The notes beneath the pieces are model-generated. The model saw nothing but the letters and a program-made list of their open reading frames with translations. It did not search any database and had not been told where the DNA came from. Of a stretch of 64,000 bases of DNA, positions 1 to 8,713 are shown piece after piece. Every line of letters starts with the position of its first letter. Within the stretch, counting starts at the first letter, position 1. Source of the DNA: Brevibacterium sp. JSBI002 (GTDB lineage Bacteria > Actinomycetota > Actinomycetes > Actinomycetales > Brevibacteriaceae); NCBI RefSeq assembly GCF_026013965.1, contig NZ_CP110341.1, positions 496,001-560,000 of the forward strand, in the 5' to 3' direction. A program made the position numbers and the translations under genes.

Positions 1-1
1 C

Positions 2-625
2 GCCTTCGCGGTCATCGGCGTGACTACTGTCAACGCCGTGAACTTCGTCGACGGACTCAACGGGTATGTCACCGAGTGGACCATCGTCACCGCTGGATGG
101 TTCGCCTTCGTCGGTTTCTGGATGGGAGAGAACGACATTGCGCTGCTTGCTCTGGCGCTGGCCGGCGCCGCTGTCGGGTTCCTCCCGTTCAACCTCGGTC
201 GGGCCAAGGCGTTCCTCGGAGACACGGGCAGCTACGGTATCGGAGCGGCCGTATTCGCTCTTGCGGTATGGCTTTTCGTTCAGGGAGTACCGATCGTCGT
301 CATCATCGCCCCGATGATCTTCGTCTTCTTCGACGTCGGACTCACTCTGGTTATGCGACTCTTCCGGGGAGAGAACATTCTCTTGCCTCACCGGGAACAC
401 ATCTACCAGCGGATTCAGCAGGCAGGGTGGCCGCACAGCTCCGTTGCGCTTTTCCATGCTGCACTGAGCGTCCTTGCCTGCATTATGGCCGTCCCGACCC
501 TCATCAGCGGAAATACGGCGACGACATACCCTTCCCACGTGTTCTGGGTCGGATTGCTCGCTCTCTATGCGCTGCTGCCCATGTGGTTGAACCGTCGAGC
601 CCGTACGGAGGCGGTCACCGCATGA
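2..625 (+). CDS. Undecaprenyl-phosphate glycosyl-1-phosphate transferase, MraY/WecA type (5' truncated by window)
   Basis: Integral membrane enzyme that loads a sugar-1-phosphate onto undecaprenyl phosphate to start a surface polysaccharide. The reading frame is open from base 2, so the N-terminus lies outside the window. The catalytic NAVNFVDGLNG motif appears at once, followed by hydrophobic helices and FLGDTGSYGIGA, the second conserved motif of the MraY/WecA family. HREHIYQRI matches the loop that precedes the last helices. Its stop overlaps the ATG of the next glycosyltransferase (ATGA), so it is the upstream member of the polysaccharide operon. Family assignment is firm; the sugar transferred cannot be read from the sequence. 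Confidence 0.9.
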   Translation, partial: AFAVIGVTTVNAVNFVDGLNGYVTEWTIVTAGWFAFVGFWMGENDIALLALALAGAAVGFLPFNLGRAKAFLGDTGSYGIGAAVFALAVWLFVQGVPIVVIIAPMIFVFFDVGLTLVMRLFRGENILLPHREHIYQRIQQAGWPHSSVALFHAALSVLACIMAVPTLISGNTATTYPSHVFWVGLLALYALLPMWLNRRARTEAVTA

Positions 626-1983
626 GAATCGTTCTGCTCAGCCATTACTACTATCCCGAGGTCGGTGCACCGCAGCGACGATGGCGGATCCTCGTCGACC
701 ACCTGCGCGCCAACGGGCACGAGGTCGTCACCGTCGCTCCGCACCCCCACTACCCGTACCCCGACCGAGCGGGCTTCTTCGGGTCCAAGGTCGGCAGGGG
801 ACGCCGTCGCGTCGATGTGCGCCTCGGCGGTACCTGGGACACCGGTATCGACGGAGAACGGATCCTGCGAGTGCCCTATCTGCACAGCGGTTCCTCGATG
901 GCCCGACAGCTGCTCGACCAGACGGTATCGGCCACCGGCGCCATGTCAGCCGTCATCGACCGGCTGCGCGGCAAGATGAAACCGGACGTCATCATCTCCA
1001 CGACCCCGGCCCTGCCGTTCCTGCTCGCCGGAGACACTCTGTCGCGACTGCTGCGCGTGCCCCATGTCGCGGAGGTCCGCGATGCTTGGCCGGACCTCAT
1101 CTCCGAGATGAATCTTGTGACTGGTGCCCTCGGGAGGTATCTGCCGGAGCCATTCACACAGTCCCTCGAACGCCGGTTCCTGCCCGGTCTGCTCACCCGG
1201 GCCCAGCGGCGTGCCTCGGTCGTCGTCGTCACGACCGAGGGATTCAAGCATCGCCTGGAACAGCGCGGGGTGACCGCCGAGGTGGTGCGCAGCGGTGTCT
1301 CACCCGCAGAGCTCGAGGGAGCATCCGGGTTGACCGCCACGGGGGCGCTTCCCGTGATTCGTCCGGCCGACGATGTTGAGTCCGTCGCCCACGGTATGGA
1401 TGACAGCACCGCCGCAGGACAGAGCGGGCTCAACCTGCTCTACGTCGGCACCGTCGGGCGCTCTCAGGACCTGAGAACCTCGATCCGTGCACTGGCCCGC
1501 GTCGAAGGCGTCCGACTGCGCATCGTCGGCGGAGGTGTCGACGCGGAAGCCCTCAAAGACGATGCCGCGATCCACGGAGTTCCGGTCGAGTTCTTCCCAC
1601 AGCATGCAGGAGCGGAACTCGCAGCTCACTGGGAGTGGGCCGATGCCGGACTCGTCAGTCTCAGTCCGCTCGACTCGTACGAATGCACTGTGCCCTCGAA
1701 GCTCTATTCGCTCATGGCCCGCAGGATTCCCGTCCTCGGCGTCGTTGCCGGAGAGGCCGCAGACATCATCACCGGAACAGCCGCCGGCGAGATCGCAACC
1801 CCGGGAGACGCGGACTCCGTGGCCGCAGCGATGACGAGGATGCGCGACCGGATCGAAGCCGGAGAGGAATTCGGTATCAACCCGCCGGACGGGCAGGACC
1901 CGCGCGAATGGGTGATCCGGCACGCCTCGGCGGCGGCGATGGGACACGGATACGAACGCATTCTCAATCAGGTGGTCGCGTGA
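622..1983 (+). CDS. Glycosyltransferase family 4 (WbuB-like)
   Basis: Cytoplasmic GT-B glycosyltransferase of 453 aa that probably adds a sugar to the lipid-linked polysaccharide intermediate. The start is the ATG in the ATGA overlap with the upstream gene; the reading frame extends further 5' only as noncoding overlap. The N-terminal domain begins MRIVLLSHYYYPEVGAP, the acceptor-side Rossmann fold with a Gly/Pro loop. The C-terminal domain carries LLYVGTVGRSQDL and the nucleotide-sugar pocket PSKLYSLMARRIPVLGV. The 3' end overlaps the GTG of the next gene by four bases, which implies translational coupling. Donor and acceptor are unknown. Confidence 0.88.
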   Translation: MRIVLLSHYYYPEVGAPQRRWRILVDHLRANGHEVVTVAPHPHYPYPDRAGFFGSKVGRGRRRVDVRLGGTWDTGIDGERILRVPYLHSGSSMARQLLDQTVSATGAMSAVIDRLRGKMKPDVIISTTPALPFLLAGDTLSRLLRVPHVAEVRDAWPDLISEMNLVTGALGRYLPEPFTQSLERRFLPGLLTRAQRRASVVVVTTEGFKHRLEQRGVTAEVVRSGVSPAELEGASGLTATGALPVIRPADDVESVAHGMDDSTAAGQSGLNLLYVGTVGRSQDLRTSIRALARVEGVRLRIVGGGVDAEALKDDAAIHGVPVEFFPQHAGAELAAHWEWADAGLVSLSPLDSYECTVPSKLYSLMARRIPVLGVVAGEAADIITGTAAGEIATPGDADSVAAAMTRMRDRIEAGEEFGINPPDGQDPREWVIRHASAAAMGHGYERILNQVVA

Positions 1984-3713
1984 ATCTGCTCTTCCTCGCC
2001 CGCCAGGTCGCCAACGCGGTCGCCACGACAGCCGGTCATGTCAACGACGACCGGGTCTTCTTCAGCATGCAGTTGGCCCGTCGCCTTCCCGGACCGGCCT
2101 CGCGGCTCGTCGGGTACGCAATCGCCCGAGTCCCCGGTGACGCCGGACGTGCGGCCTCGGCATGGCTGCTCGGGGAGGAGTCGAAGGCGAAGAGACTCGT
2201 CATCGACTCGAGTTCGCCCTCGCGGCTGCTCGGCGAGATTGCGCTCAACCTCGGGCTCCTCGACGAGGCCGAGGCCATCGCGAGGGCCGTGCCCGAGGCG
2301 ACTGCACTGCGGTCGCGTATCCAGTGGACCAAGGGCAGTATCGATGACGCCATCGACGTGCTGCCCGACTGTGCTCGCCGAACACGACTGGTCGAGGAGC
2401 GCCGGTGCCTGCAACAGGGATGGTGGCCCGAAGTGTCGAGCCACATCACGGCCCGTCCGGCACGCAGCCAGGCGGATCAACCGGCCACGGCACTGCATGT
2501 GCTGACGAACTCGCTGCCGCACACACGTTCCGGATACGCCTACCGCTCGCATGCCATACTCTCGACTCTGCAGGATGCGGGGCACCGGGTGGCCGCAGCA
2601 ACGCGCCCTTCTTACCCGGTGACGATCGGACGGGTGAGCTCGGGGCCTGTCGAGACTGTCGATGGTATCGACTACCTGCGTCACGTGCCTCTGCGGCCGC
2701 GCTCCACCCCTTCGGAACGACTCGGTGACCAGGCGAGTTGGATCGCTGAACAGGCGCAGGTTCGCGATGTTCAGATCCTTCACACAACCACGCATTACGT
2801 CAACGGTCTGGCCACGGGAGCAGCTGCGGCCGCAGCGGGCCTGCCCTGGGTCTATGAGGTTCGCGGCGTCCTTGAAGAGACGTGGGCGGCTGCTGGTGCC
2901 AACCCGGCCGAACGCTCCGCACGTCGAGCAAGCCAACGCTTCGCCCTCATGCGTTCAAAGGAAATCGAGGTCGCTACCGCCGCCGATGTCGTCATCACCT
3001 TGGGCGAGACGATGCGTGAGCACCTGATCGCCGGGGGAGTTCCGGCGTACAAGATCACACTCATCCCGAATTCGGTCTCCGAAGCCGTCGTCGACACCGA
3101 TGTCACCCGCACTCCGGCCGATGTGCGAAAAGGCCTCGGCCTGCCCGGGCAAGGAATCTGGGTCGGAACGGCGGCCTCGATCGTCGGCTATGAGGGCCTC
3201 GACGACCTCGTCGACGCGGTCATCCGGGCCCGGAGCCAGGGCACGGACCTGCGTCTCCTCATCGCCGGTGACGGTGTCGCCCTGCCGGAACTGAGAGAAC
3301 GAGCCGCAGGTCTGGGAGAGAACGCAGTCTTCACCGGCCGGGTCTCACAAGCTCGGGCAATTGAGTACCAACTTGCGCTCGATGCCATCGTCGTACCACG
3401 CAAGGACGAACCGGTCTGTCGTCTGGTCACTCCGATCAAACCGATCGAAGCGATGGGTCTTGCGCGACCCGTGGTCATCTCCGACCTGCCGGCACTGCGT
3501 GAACTGGTTCCGGACAACGCTGGCTTGGTGACACCGCCGGAGAACCCGCAGGAACTCGCGGGACTGCTGTCCGAGCTCGCCTCCGATGACACCGCGAGAG
3601 CCAGATTCGGAGACAATGGACGAGCACACGTTCTTGCAACTCGCAGGTGGAAGGAAATCGGACGACGATATGGGCAGGTCTATTCTCAACTCGTGGGGAG
3701 TGATGCGCGATGA
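1980..3713 (+). CDS. Glycosyltransferase family 4 with N-terminal helical (TPR-like) extension
   Basis: 577-aa protein starting at a GTG inside the GTGA overlap with the previous gene. Residues 1 to about 165 form an Ala/Leu/Arg-rich helical stretch resembling degenerate TPR repeats (ALNLGLLDEAEAIARAVPEA). The rest is a GT-B fold: HTRSGYAYRSHAILSTLQ near the start of the catalytic part, NSVSEAV before the linker, LRLLIAGDGVALPEL and PIKPIEAMGLARPVVISD in the donor-binding half. Fusions of a TPR-like region with GT4 occur in polysaccharide clusters, and the helical part may dock partner enzymes (inference). It overlaps the downstream permease gene by 4 bp. Confidence 0.85.
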   Translation: MNLLFLARQVANAVATTAGHVNDDRVFFSMQLARRLPGPASRLVGYAIARVPGDAGRAASAWLLGEESKAKRLVIDSSSPSRLLGEIALNLGLLDEAEAIARAVPEATALRSRIQWTKGSIDDAIDVLPDCARRTRLVEERRCLQQGWWPEVSSHITARPARSQADQPATALHVLTNSLPHTRSGYAYRSHAILSTLQDAGHRVAAATRPSYPVTIGRVSSGPVETVDGIDYLRHVPLRPRSTPSERLGDQASWIAEQAQVRDVQILHTTTHYVNGLATGAAAAAAGLPWVYEVRGVLEETWAAAGANPAERSARRASQRFALMRSKEIEVATAADVVITLGETMREHLIAGGVPAYKITLIPNSVSEAVVDTDVTRTPADVRKGLGLPGQGIWVGTAASIVGYEGLDDLVDAVIRARSQGTDLRLLIAGDGVALPELRERAAGLGENAVFTGRVSQARAIEYQLALDAIVVPRKDEPVCRLVTPIKPIEAMGLARPVVISDLPALRELVPDNAGLVTPPENPQELAGLLSELASDDTARARFGDNGRAHVLATRRWKEIGRRYGQVYSQLVGSDAR

Positions 3714-4591
3714 GTGAGACAACGAACCCCCTTGGGCTGAGTTCGATCCCGTCCGTTTCGAGCGAAGGCCTCGTACCCGTCGGTCGGCGGACGAGTCTGA
3801 GCAGCTACCTCGCCGCGCTGTGGAACCGTCGGCACTTCATCATCGCCGAGTCCCGAGCCAAGATGTCGAGTTCGACGCGGAAGAACATCCTCGGATACGG
3901 CTGGCTGTTCCTCAATCCACTGCTGTCGGTGCTCGCATTCTGGTTCATCTTCGGATTCATTCTGCAGACTTCTCGAGGAGTTCCGAACTTCCTCGGCTTC
4001 CTCGTCGTCGGAGTGTTCTTCTTCGGGTTCACCGGCAAGTGCATGACCGGCGGAACCGGAGCGATCCGCTCGGGGGCGTCGATGATCAAGGGATTCCAGT
4101 TCCCCCGTGCTGCGCTTCCGATCTCTACTGTGGTCCGCAATTTCCTCGACTTCATGCCGACACTGCTCGTCATGGTCATCGTGCTGGCGGTCGTGCCCCC
4201 GCTCGAAGTCATCACCTGGCGTGTCATCCTCGTCATCCCCGTCATAATTCTGCAGACGATCTTCAACGTCGGTCTCGCCTGCTTCCTAGCTCGTCTTGGA
4301 CACAAGATCCCGGACCTCACGAACTTCATGTCGATTGTCAGCCGATTCTGGCTCTACGGATCGGGAGTGTTCTTCTCCATCGAAGACCGTTTGGGAAATC
4401 ACCCGGCACTTTTGGAGGCAATGCAGTACAACCCGATGCATGCCTATCTGACGCTGGTGCGCAACTCACTGCTCTACGGAGTCGATTCGGATCCGAAGAT
4501 GTGGATCGTCGGCACAGTCTGGGCCTTCGGTCTTCTCATGGTCGGATTCCTGTTCTTCTGGAGAGGGGAGGAGAACTATGGCCGACTCTGA
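3710..4591 (+). CDS. ABC-2 type polysaccharide export permease (Wzm/TagG-like)
   Basis: Membrane subunit (293 aa) of the exporter that flips the finished lipid-linked polysaccharide across the cytoplasmic membrane. An N-terminal amphipathic stretch (NRRHFIIAESRAKMSS) precedes about six hydrophobic segments, starting at ILGYGWLFLNPLLSVLAFWF; this is the ABC2-membrane pattern of the Wzm/TagG/RfbD family. It overlaps the upstream GT gene by 4 bp and the downstream ATPase gene by 14 bp, so all belong to one operon. With the paired ATPase it defines an ABC-dependent rather than Wzx/Wzy pathway. Confidence 0.9.
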   Translation: MSETTNPLGLSSIPSVSSEGLVPVGRRTSLSSYLAALWNRRHFIIAESRAKMSSSTRKNILGYGWLFLNPLLSVLAFWFIFGFILQTSRGVPNFLGFLVVGVFFFGFTGKCMTGGTGAIRSGASMIKGFQFPRAALPISTVVRNFLDFMPTLLVMVIVLAVVPPLEVITWRVILVIPVIILQTIFNVGLACFLARLGHKIPDLTNFMSIVSRFWLYGSGVFFSIEDRLGNHPALLEAMQYNPMHAYLTLVRNSLLYGVDSDPKMWIVGTVWAFGLLMVGFLFFWRGEENYGRL

Positions 4592-5885
4592 GGTCCAGGA
4601 CCCCACCATCATCGCGGAGAACGTCCAGGTCCGGTACACCGTCAACACCAATGATCCGGGCAACAAGGCAACTGGTGTCCGAGGCCTGACGAACAAGATC
4701 GTCGGACGGCAAGGTCAGACGACTGTGCGAGCGCTGCGTGGGGTCAACTTCGTTGCCCGCGAAGGAGAGATGGTGGGAATCGTCGGGGCCAACGGTTCCG
4801 GAAAGTCCACCTTCCTGCGCAACGTCGCCGGGGTCGAGCAACCGGATCGTGGCCGCATCCTCGTCCGTTACCAGCCGCTTCTGCTCGGTGTAAGCGCTGC
4901 CTTGCAACCCGCGCTGTCGGGAAGTGAGAACGTGCGCCTCGGATGTCTGGCGATGGGTTTGTCCCCCGAAGAGGCGGCCGAAGCCTTCGACTATGTCGTT
5001 GAGCTTTCGGCGTTGGGCTCGGCAATCCATCGGCCGATGGGAACATACTCTTCCGGTATGGGCGCCCGGCTCAGATTTGCCATCGCTTTGGCTGCGCGAC
5101 CGAAGATCCTGCTCATCGACGAGGCTCTGTCGACCGGCGACGCGACGTTCGCTGAGCGCAGCGAACGTGCGATGGATGAGCTTCTTGCCGAAGCAGGAAC
5201 GGTTCTGCTCGTCAACCATGCCGCAAAAGTGATTCAGGAGCTGTGTACCCGCGCAGTCTGGATGCACCGAGGCGAGATCCTCATGAACGGCCCTGCCGAG
5301 GCTGTCGCAGAGAAATACCGCTGGTGGGCGTGGAATGTTGCCAAGGGCAAGGAAGACATTGCAGACAAGCTCCTTGCCGATGTGGTGAGCAACGCGGTCA
5401 AAGAGGAGATCAACATCCTCGAGCCCGAACTCATCAAGAATCCCATCCCGCGGCACGCAGCGCGCCCGTCAAAGACGAAGGCCGCTCCGGCACGTCATGT
5501 GAAGCGACAGGACACGATCGACGAAGTCGAAGAGACGCCGACTCCGATGTTGGCCGCTGCCGAGGAGCAGGTCTGGCCCAAATCCTTCGACGCCGAGATG
5601 CCGAAGGCCAAATTTCCGGCTCTGCCCAAACCGGCCTCTCAGGCAGTGAGTGCACCACGGATCACCGATGCCCCGCCTCTGCGGCTCAATCCCAGTAAGA
5701 AACGCGTCGTTCTGCGAGCAGCGAACCCGAATGACCGTGCGTCATCGGTTGCCGCTGCGGATGACTTCACCGGCCGCAGGCTCGCTTCTCGCGCCCGAAA
5801 GATCGCCGATGAACGGTATGAGGAGAGGCAGCGTTTGCGGCAGGAAGACGAGACCCCTGTCGTTCACCAGGACTCGGGCCGATGA
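4578..5885 (+). CDS. Polysaccharide ABC transporter ATP-binding subunit (Wzt/TagH-like) with long charged tail
   Basis: 435-aa ATPase that powers the polysaccharide exporter. Walker A is GANGSGKST (about residues 70-78), the signature is YSSGM (157-161), Walker B is ILLIDE (177-182) and the switch His lies in VNHAAK. This matches the TagH/Wzt class. After residue about 255 the protein has roughly 180 further residues rich in Lys, Pro, Ala and acidic residues, without the beta-rich carbohydrate-binding module found at the C-terminus of some Wzt proteins. The tail probably is cytoplasmic and disordered (inference). The gene overlaps both neighbours. Confidence 0.9.
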   Translation: MADSEVQDPTIIAENVQVRYTVNTNDPGNKATGVRGLTNKIVGRQGQTTVRALRGVNFVAREGEMVGIVGANGSGKSTFLRNVAGVEQPDRGRILVRYQPLLLGVSAALQPALSGSENVRLGCLAMGLSPEEAAEAFDYVVELSALGSAIHRPMGTYSSGMGARLRFAIALAARPKILLIDEALSTGDATFAERSERAMDELLAEAGTVLLVNHAAKVIQELCTRAVWMHRGEILMNGPAEAVAEKYRWWAWNVAKGKEDIADKLLADVVSNAVKEEINILEPELIKNPIPRHAARPSKTKAAPARHVKRQDTIDEVEETPTPMLAAAEEQVWPKSFDAEMPKAKFPALPKPASQAVSAPRITDAPPLRLNPSKKRVVLRAANPNDRASSVAAADDFTGRRLASRARKIADERYEERQRLRQEDETPVVHQDSGR

Positions 5886-6772
5886 AGATCGCAATCTTCG
5901 GTTCCTGCGTGAGCCGCGATACGGCGGAGTTCATGCCTGAAGCTGAGGTCGTGGCTTACGTGGCCAGGCACTCGGTGACGAGCTTGGAATCTCCGCATGG
6001 GAAAGCTGAAATTGATCTGAGTGACCTGACCTCGGCTTTTCAAGAGCGAATGGTCACTAATGACCTTCATGGTTCAGGTCTCGAACGAATCGTTAATAAT
6101 GCGAGCGATCTCGATGTCGTACTTCTCGATTTAGTCGACGAAAGACGAGGTTTTTGGCAGTTTCCTGACGGTACGACCATGACGAATTCGATCGAAGTTG
6201 AGTCCTGTGGCGCCGCTCGCGAAGCACGCCGGAGTGGTGCTCGGCTCATTGAATTTGGAAGTGAAGAACACTTCGTCCGATGGAAGTCTGGCTTTGTCCA
6301 GCTCGTCGATGGGCTTAGGGACGCTGGGTTGTGGGAGAAGACTATTTTGCTCGACATTGAGTGGGCTGGAGCTGTTGACGGTGCCCAGCACCCGCAAAGC
6401 GACAGTCTGGCGAAATTGGGTCGCAGCTGGCGACGGCTGCAACGTGGCAGCCGCGAAGCTAGCCGCAGACTAACCCGCGGGCAAGGGATTGCCGAAGCAT
6501 TGACTAGCCTGCGAAACGTGAGACCTACTGAAGCAGAAGAGTATGCGGACAGGGCCGTCGCTGCCAATGCAGACTTTGTCCGGTACCGCAGATTCGCTCA
6601 GTCCATGGTGAAGTCAACAGTCACAAGGGCCAGTAGCCAAGTCCGGATCAACCGAGACCACAAATGGGGGCCTCAGCCGTTCCACTACCGGGACGAGGAC
6701 TACAGGTCGATCGTGCAAAGCGTCCGCGACCTGGTGGAAAAGTGGGGCACGTCGTCGACTCACGCCGAGTGA
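5882..6772 (+). CDS. DUF6270-like protein at the end of the polysaccharide operon
   Basis: 296-aa protein beginning MKIAIFGSCVSRDTAEF. A Gly-Ser-Cys-Val-Ser-Arg-Asp start is the hallmark of the DUF6270 family, often found in capsule and exopolysaccharide clusters; the GS motif resembles the nucleophile block of SGNH-type hydrolases, but no activity is proven. An inner motif HKWGPQPFHYRDEDY near the C-terminus is where the family has its second conserved block. It overlaps the ABC ATPase gene by 4 bp. The central part (about 6050-6350) is visibly more AT-rich than its neighbours, suggesting later acquisition. A role in decorating the polysaccharide is inference. Confidence 0.75.
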   Translation: MKIAIFGSCVSRDTAEFMPEAEVVAYVARHSVTSLESPHGKAEIDLSDLTSAFQERMVTNDLHGSGLERIVNNASDLDVVLLDLVDERRGFWQFPDGTTMTNSIEVESCGAAREARRSGARLIEFGSEEHFVRWKSGFVQLVDGLRDAGLWEKTILLDIEWAGAVDGAQHPQSDSLAKLGRSWRRLQRGSREASRRLTRGQGIAEALTSLRNVRPTEAEEYADRAVAANADFVRYRRFAQSMVKSTVTRASSQVRINRDHKWGPQPFHYRDEDYRSIVQSVRDLVEKWGTSSTHAE

Positions 6773-6797
6773 AACGGCGAATGCGAGACTGCACGTC

Positions 6798-7721
6798 TCA
6801 GTACCCCAGCGACACGAGGTAGCGGAAGAAGTCGGCTAGCTCGTTGCCGGCCAAAGCGTTCTTGAGAGCCGGTACTGCCTCGGGATCGAAGTCGATGATG
6901 ACCGTGCCGTCGTCCTCGCGACGGGAGTTCGTGGGCACGGTGACCACGGCGACGTCGTCCGCCTGCAGGGTGCGGAGGCCATTGGCGATCTTGACGAGCT
7001 CACTCGTGGTCAGCTCGGCATTGTGTTGAATCCCTGAAGCGAAATGTGCGAGCACGGCCGCGCCCTTGTTCGGGTCCTTGACCAACCCGCCTGACTTCAG
7101 CCCCTGGACGAGCGCACGCACGACCGCACGCTGATTGCGGGTCCGCGTCTGACCGGCATCATCGACCGGATCCGCCGCAGTGAAGATCGACGATGTCGCG
7201 CCATCGAGATTGTTCGTCCCCTCAACGAAGTCGGTGCCGCCGGCGTTGAACGCAGCTCGGCTGTAAACCTGCAGACCGCCGAGCTCACCGATGACTCGAC
7301 CCAGCGCGTCTGATTCGAGCTGTGCAATGTGATCGATGCGGATGCCGAGGAACTCCTCAACCATGGCGACGACAACCGGCCACCCGCCTTCGTCGGCAAT
7401 GGTCGCGAAAGTCTGACCGGCCTCGATCTGAGTGGAGGGATTGAGAACGAGACCTGCTGCGAAGTCGCCGGAGGCCGGAACGTGGATGACAGCGAAAGTG
7501 TCACCCTGACTCGATGTTTTCGGGTCCGCCTCGGCGAGGTTCCCTGGATTCGTCACCCGAAGCATGAGGGTGCGGGACTCGTCCGCGGTTGGGCGGATGT
7601 CTGCGGGTGGGAAGGCCGCCTCGGCGGGGATGGTCTTCGACGTGTCATCGAACTCGGCGCGGGCGGAGTTGAGGTCCTTGAGAGAACCGATGGCGGAAAC
7701 CATCTTCGTCAGCTTGGCCAT
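6798..7721 (-). CDS. LytR-CpsA-Psr (LCP) domain-like protein without membrane anchor
   Basis: 307-aa protein, convergent with the polysaccharide operon. LCP enzymes transfer lipid-linked glycopolymers to peptidoglycan. Recognisable LCP blocks are GDTFAVIHVPASG (counterpart of the D-T-hydrophobic strand), VEEFLGIRIDHIAQL, GELGGLQVYSRAAF and GQTRTRNQRAVVRALV (Arg-rich helix). The usual N-terminal transmembrane segment and signal are absent: the protein starts MAKLTKMVSAIGSLKDLN. Some catalytic Arg/Asp positions look altered. It may be a degenerate or cytoplasmic LCP relative. Proximity to the polysaccharide genes supports a cell-wall link, but function is inference. Confidence 0.65.
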   Translation of the reverse strand: MAKLTKMVSAIGSLKDLNSARAEFDDTSKTIPAEAAFPPADIRPTADESRTLMLRVTNPGNLAEADPKTSSQGDTFAVIHVPASGDFAAGLVLNPSTQIEAGQTFATIADEGGWPVVVAMVEEFLGIRIDHIAQLESDALGRVIGELGGLQVYSRAAFNAGGTDFVEGTNNLDGATSSIFTAADPVDDAGQTRTRNQRAVVRALVQGLKSGGLVKDPNKGAAVLAHFASGIQHNAELTTSELVKIANGLRTLQADDVAVVTVPTNSRREDDGTVIIDFDPEAVPALKNALAGNELADFFRYLVSLGY

Positions 7722-7771
7722 GGCAGTCCCACTTCCTCTGTCAGGTCATATGGTGATGGCCCCAATAATAG

Positions 7772-7811
7772 CCGCGGGTGAGATCGGCTCGTGTACCGAT
7801 CTCACCCGCGG
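7772..7811 (-). terminator. Perfect 16-bp inverted repeat, probable terminator
   Basis: Arms 7772-7787 and 7796-7811 are exact reverse complements around an 8-nt loop. It sits just downstream of the lipoprotein gene that ends at 7835 on the minus strand and upstream of the LCP-like gene. No clear T-run follows, so an attenuator or protein-binding role is also possible. Confidence 0.7.
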
Positions 7812-7834
7812 GATACGTACGTCGGGAGGAACTT

Positions 7835-8713
7835 TCAGCGCTCTCCTCCGTGCCAACTGCAGGTCCCCTGGCCGGACGAATTGGAAACGGTGCCGTCGTT
7901 GCACTGGGTTGGTCCGCCAGCGTTCCCTCCATACTCGTTATACGGACCCGGGTATGGGTAGTCGGGGTCGGAACTGCCGTAACCGGGTGCTTCGTCCTCG
8001 ACCGGGTCTGAGCTTTCATACGGGTCGGGAACGTCCGGCATCGTTGGACCTGACATGTCGGACTCCGGAGGTGTGTCGAACTCATATCGAATTATGAACA
8101 GTTGGTTGTCGTAGTAGTCCGAGAAGTCCTCAACCGACGCGTAGACAGGACCGATGGCATTGGCCGTTTCCAAGAAAGCCAAAGAGATCAGCTCAGCTTC
8201 AGACCCGTACCTTTTGAAACTCTCGCCGTAATCGTCGATGCCGCACCAGAACGAACCGTTCACCATGAAGACGAAGGTTTCGAGCAGAAGACCAGAGCGA
8301 GGATCGTCGGCGAGGGTGTCGGCAGACCTCGGGCCATAGACACGAGTGCTGCGAGCCTCAGAATACGAGTCGCATTCCTTGTCTGCGACCGACAGCCATT
8401 CATCCGGTTCTACGTCGATTCCGTAGCGGTAGGCGAGCACTTCACCGTAGTAAACGAGTTCTTCTTCCTTCGCCGAGTACGGGTCCAGATCCTCGGCCAC
8501 AGGCTCAGGTGCTGGTTCGTCAACGGCTGCCGGGTTGACTTCCTCGATAGGGTCAGCGGAGGATCCGGTCGAATCACCTGTCTGCGGTGGCTTCTCGACT
8601 GTAGAGCAACCCGAAAGAGCGACGAGGGCAAAAACTAAAACCAGCGCGACAAAGGCGCGTCTTATATTCACTTGCCACAGCAAGGACCTCAATAGAGGTG
8701 AGCGATGCTTCAC
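7835..8713 (-). CDS. Lipoprotein with C-terminal DUF3761-like CxDG...GTCSxHGG motif
   Basis: 292-aa exported lipoprotein. The signal peptide ends in the lipobox ALSGC followed by an acidic, Pro-rich linker. Residues about 90-210 form an unrecognised domain with two Cys (KECDSYSE, WCGIDDYG). A second Pro/Gly/Tyr-rich linker precedes the final block CNDGTVSNSSGQGTCSWHGG, which matches the short DUF3761-type motif with paired Cys, Ser and His. The start shown is a GTG; a second GTG at 8671 would give a more typical 22-residue signal (NIRRAFVALVLVFALV) and may be the real start. Function unknown; surface location is well supported. Confidence 0.75.
   Translation of the reverse strand: MKHRSPLLRSLLWQVNIRRAFVALVLVFALVALSGCSTVEKPPQTGDSTGSSADPIEEVNPAAVDEPAPEPVAEDLDPYSAKEEELVYYGEVLAYRYGIDVEPDEWLSVADKECDSYSEARSTRVYGPRSADTLADDPRSGLLLETFVFMVNGSFWCGIDDYGESFKRYGSEAELISLAFLETANAIGPVYASVEDFSDYYDNQLFIIRYEFDTPPESDMSGPTMPDVPDPYESSDPVEDEAPGYGSSDPDYPYPGPYNEYGGNAGGPTQCNDGTVSNSSGQGTCSWHGGER

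Noticed and set aside
76..621. Upstream extension of the first GT4 frame
   Set aside because: Arg/Ser-rich, overlaps the coding sequence of the sugar transferase in another frame; the ATG at 622 sits in a normal ATGA overlap.
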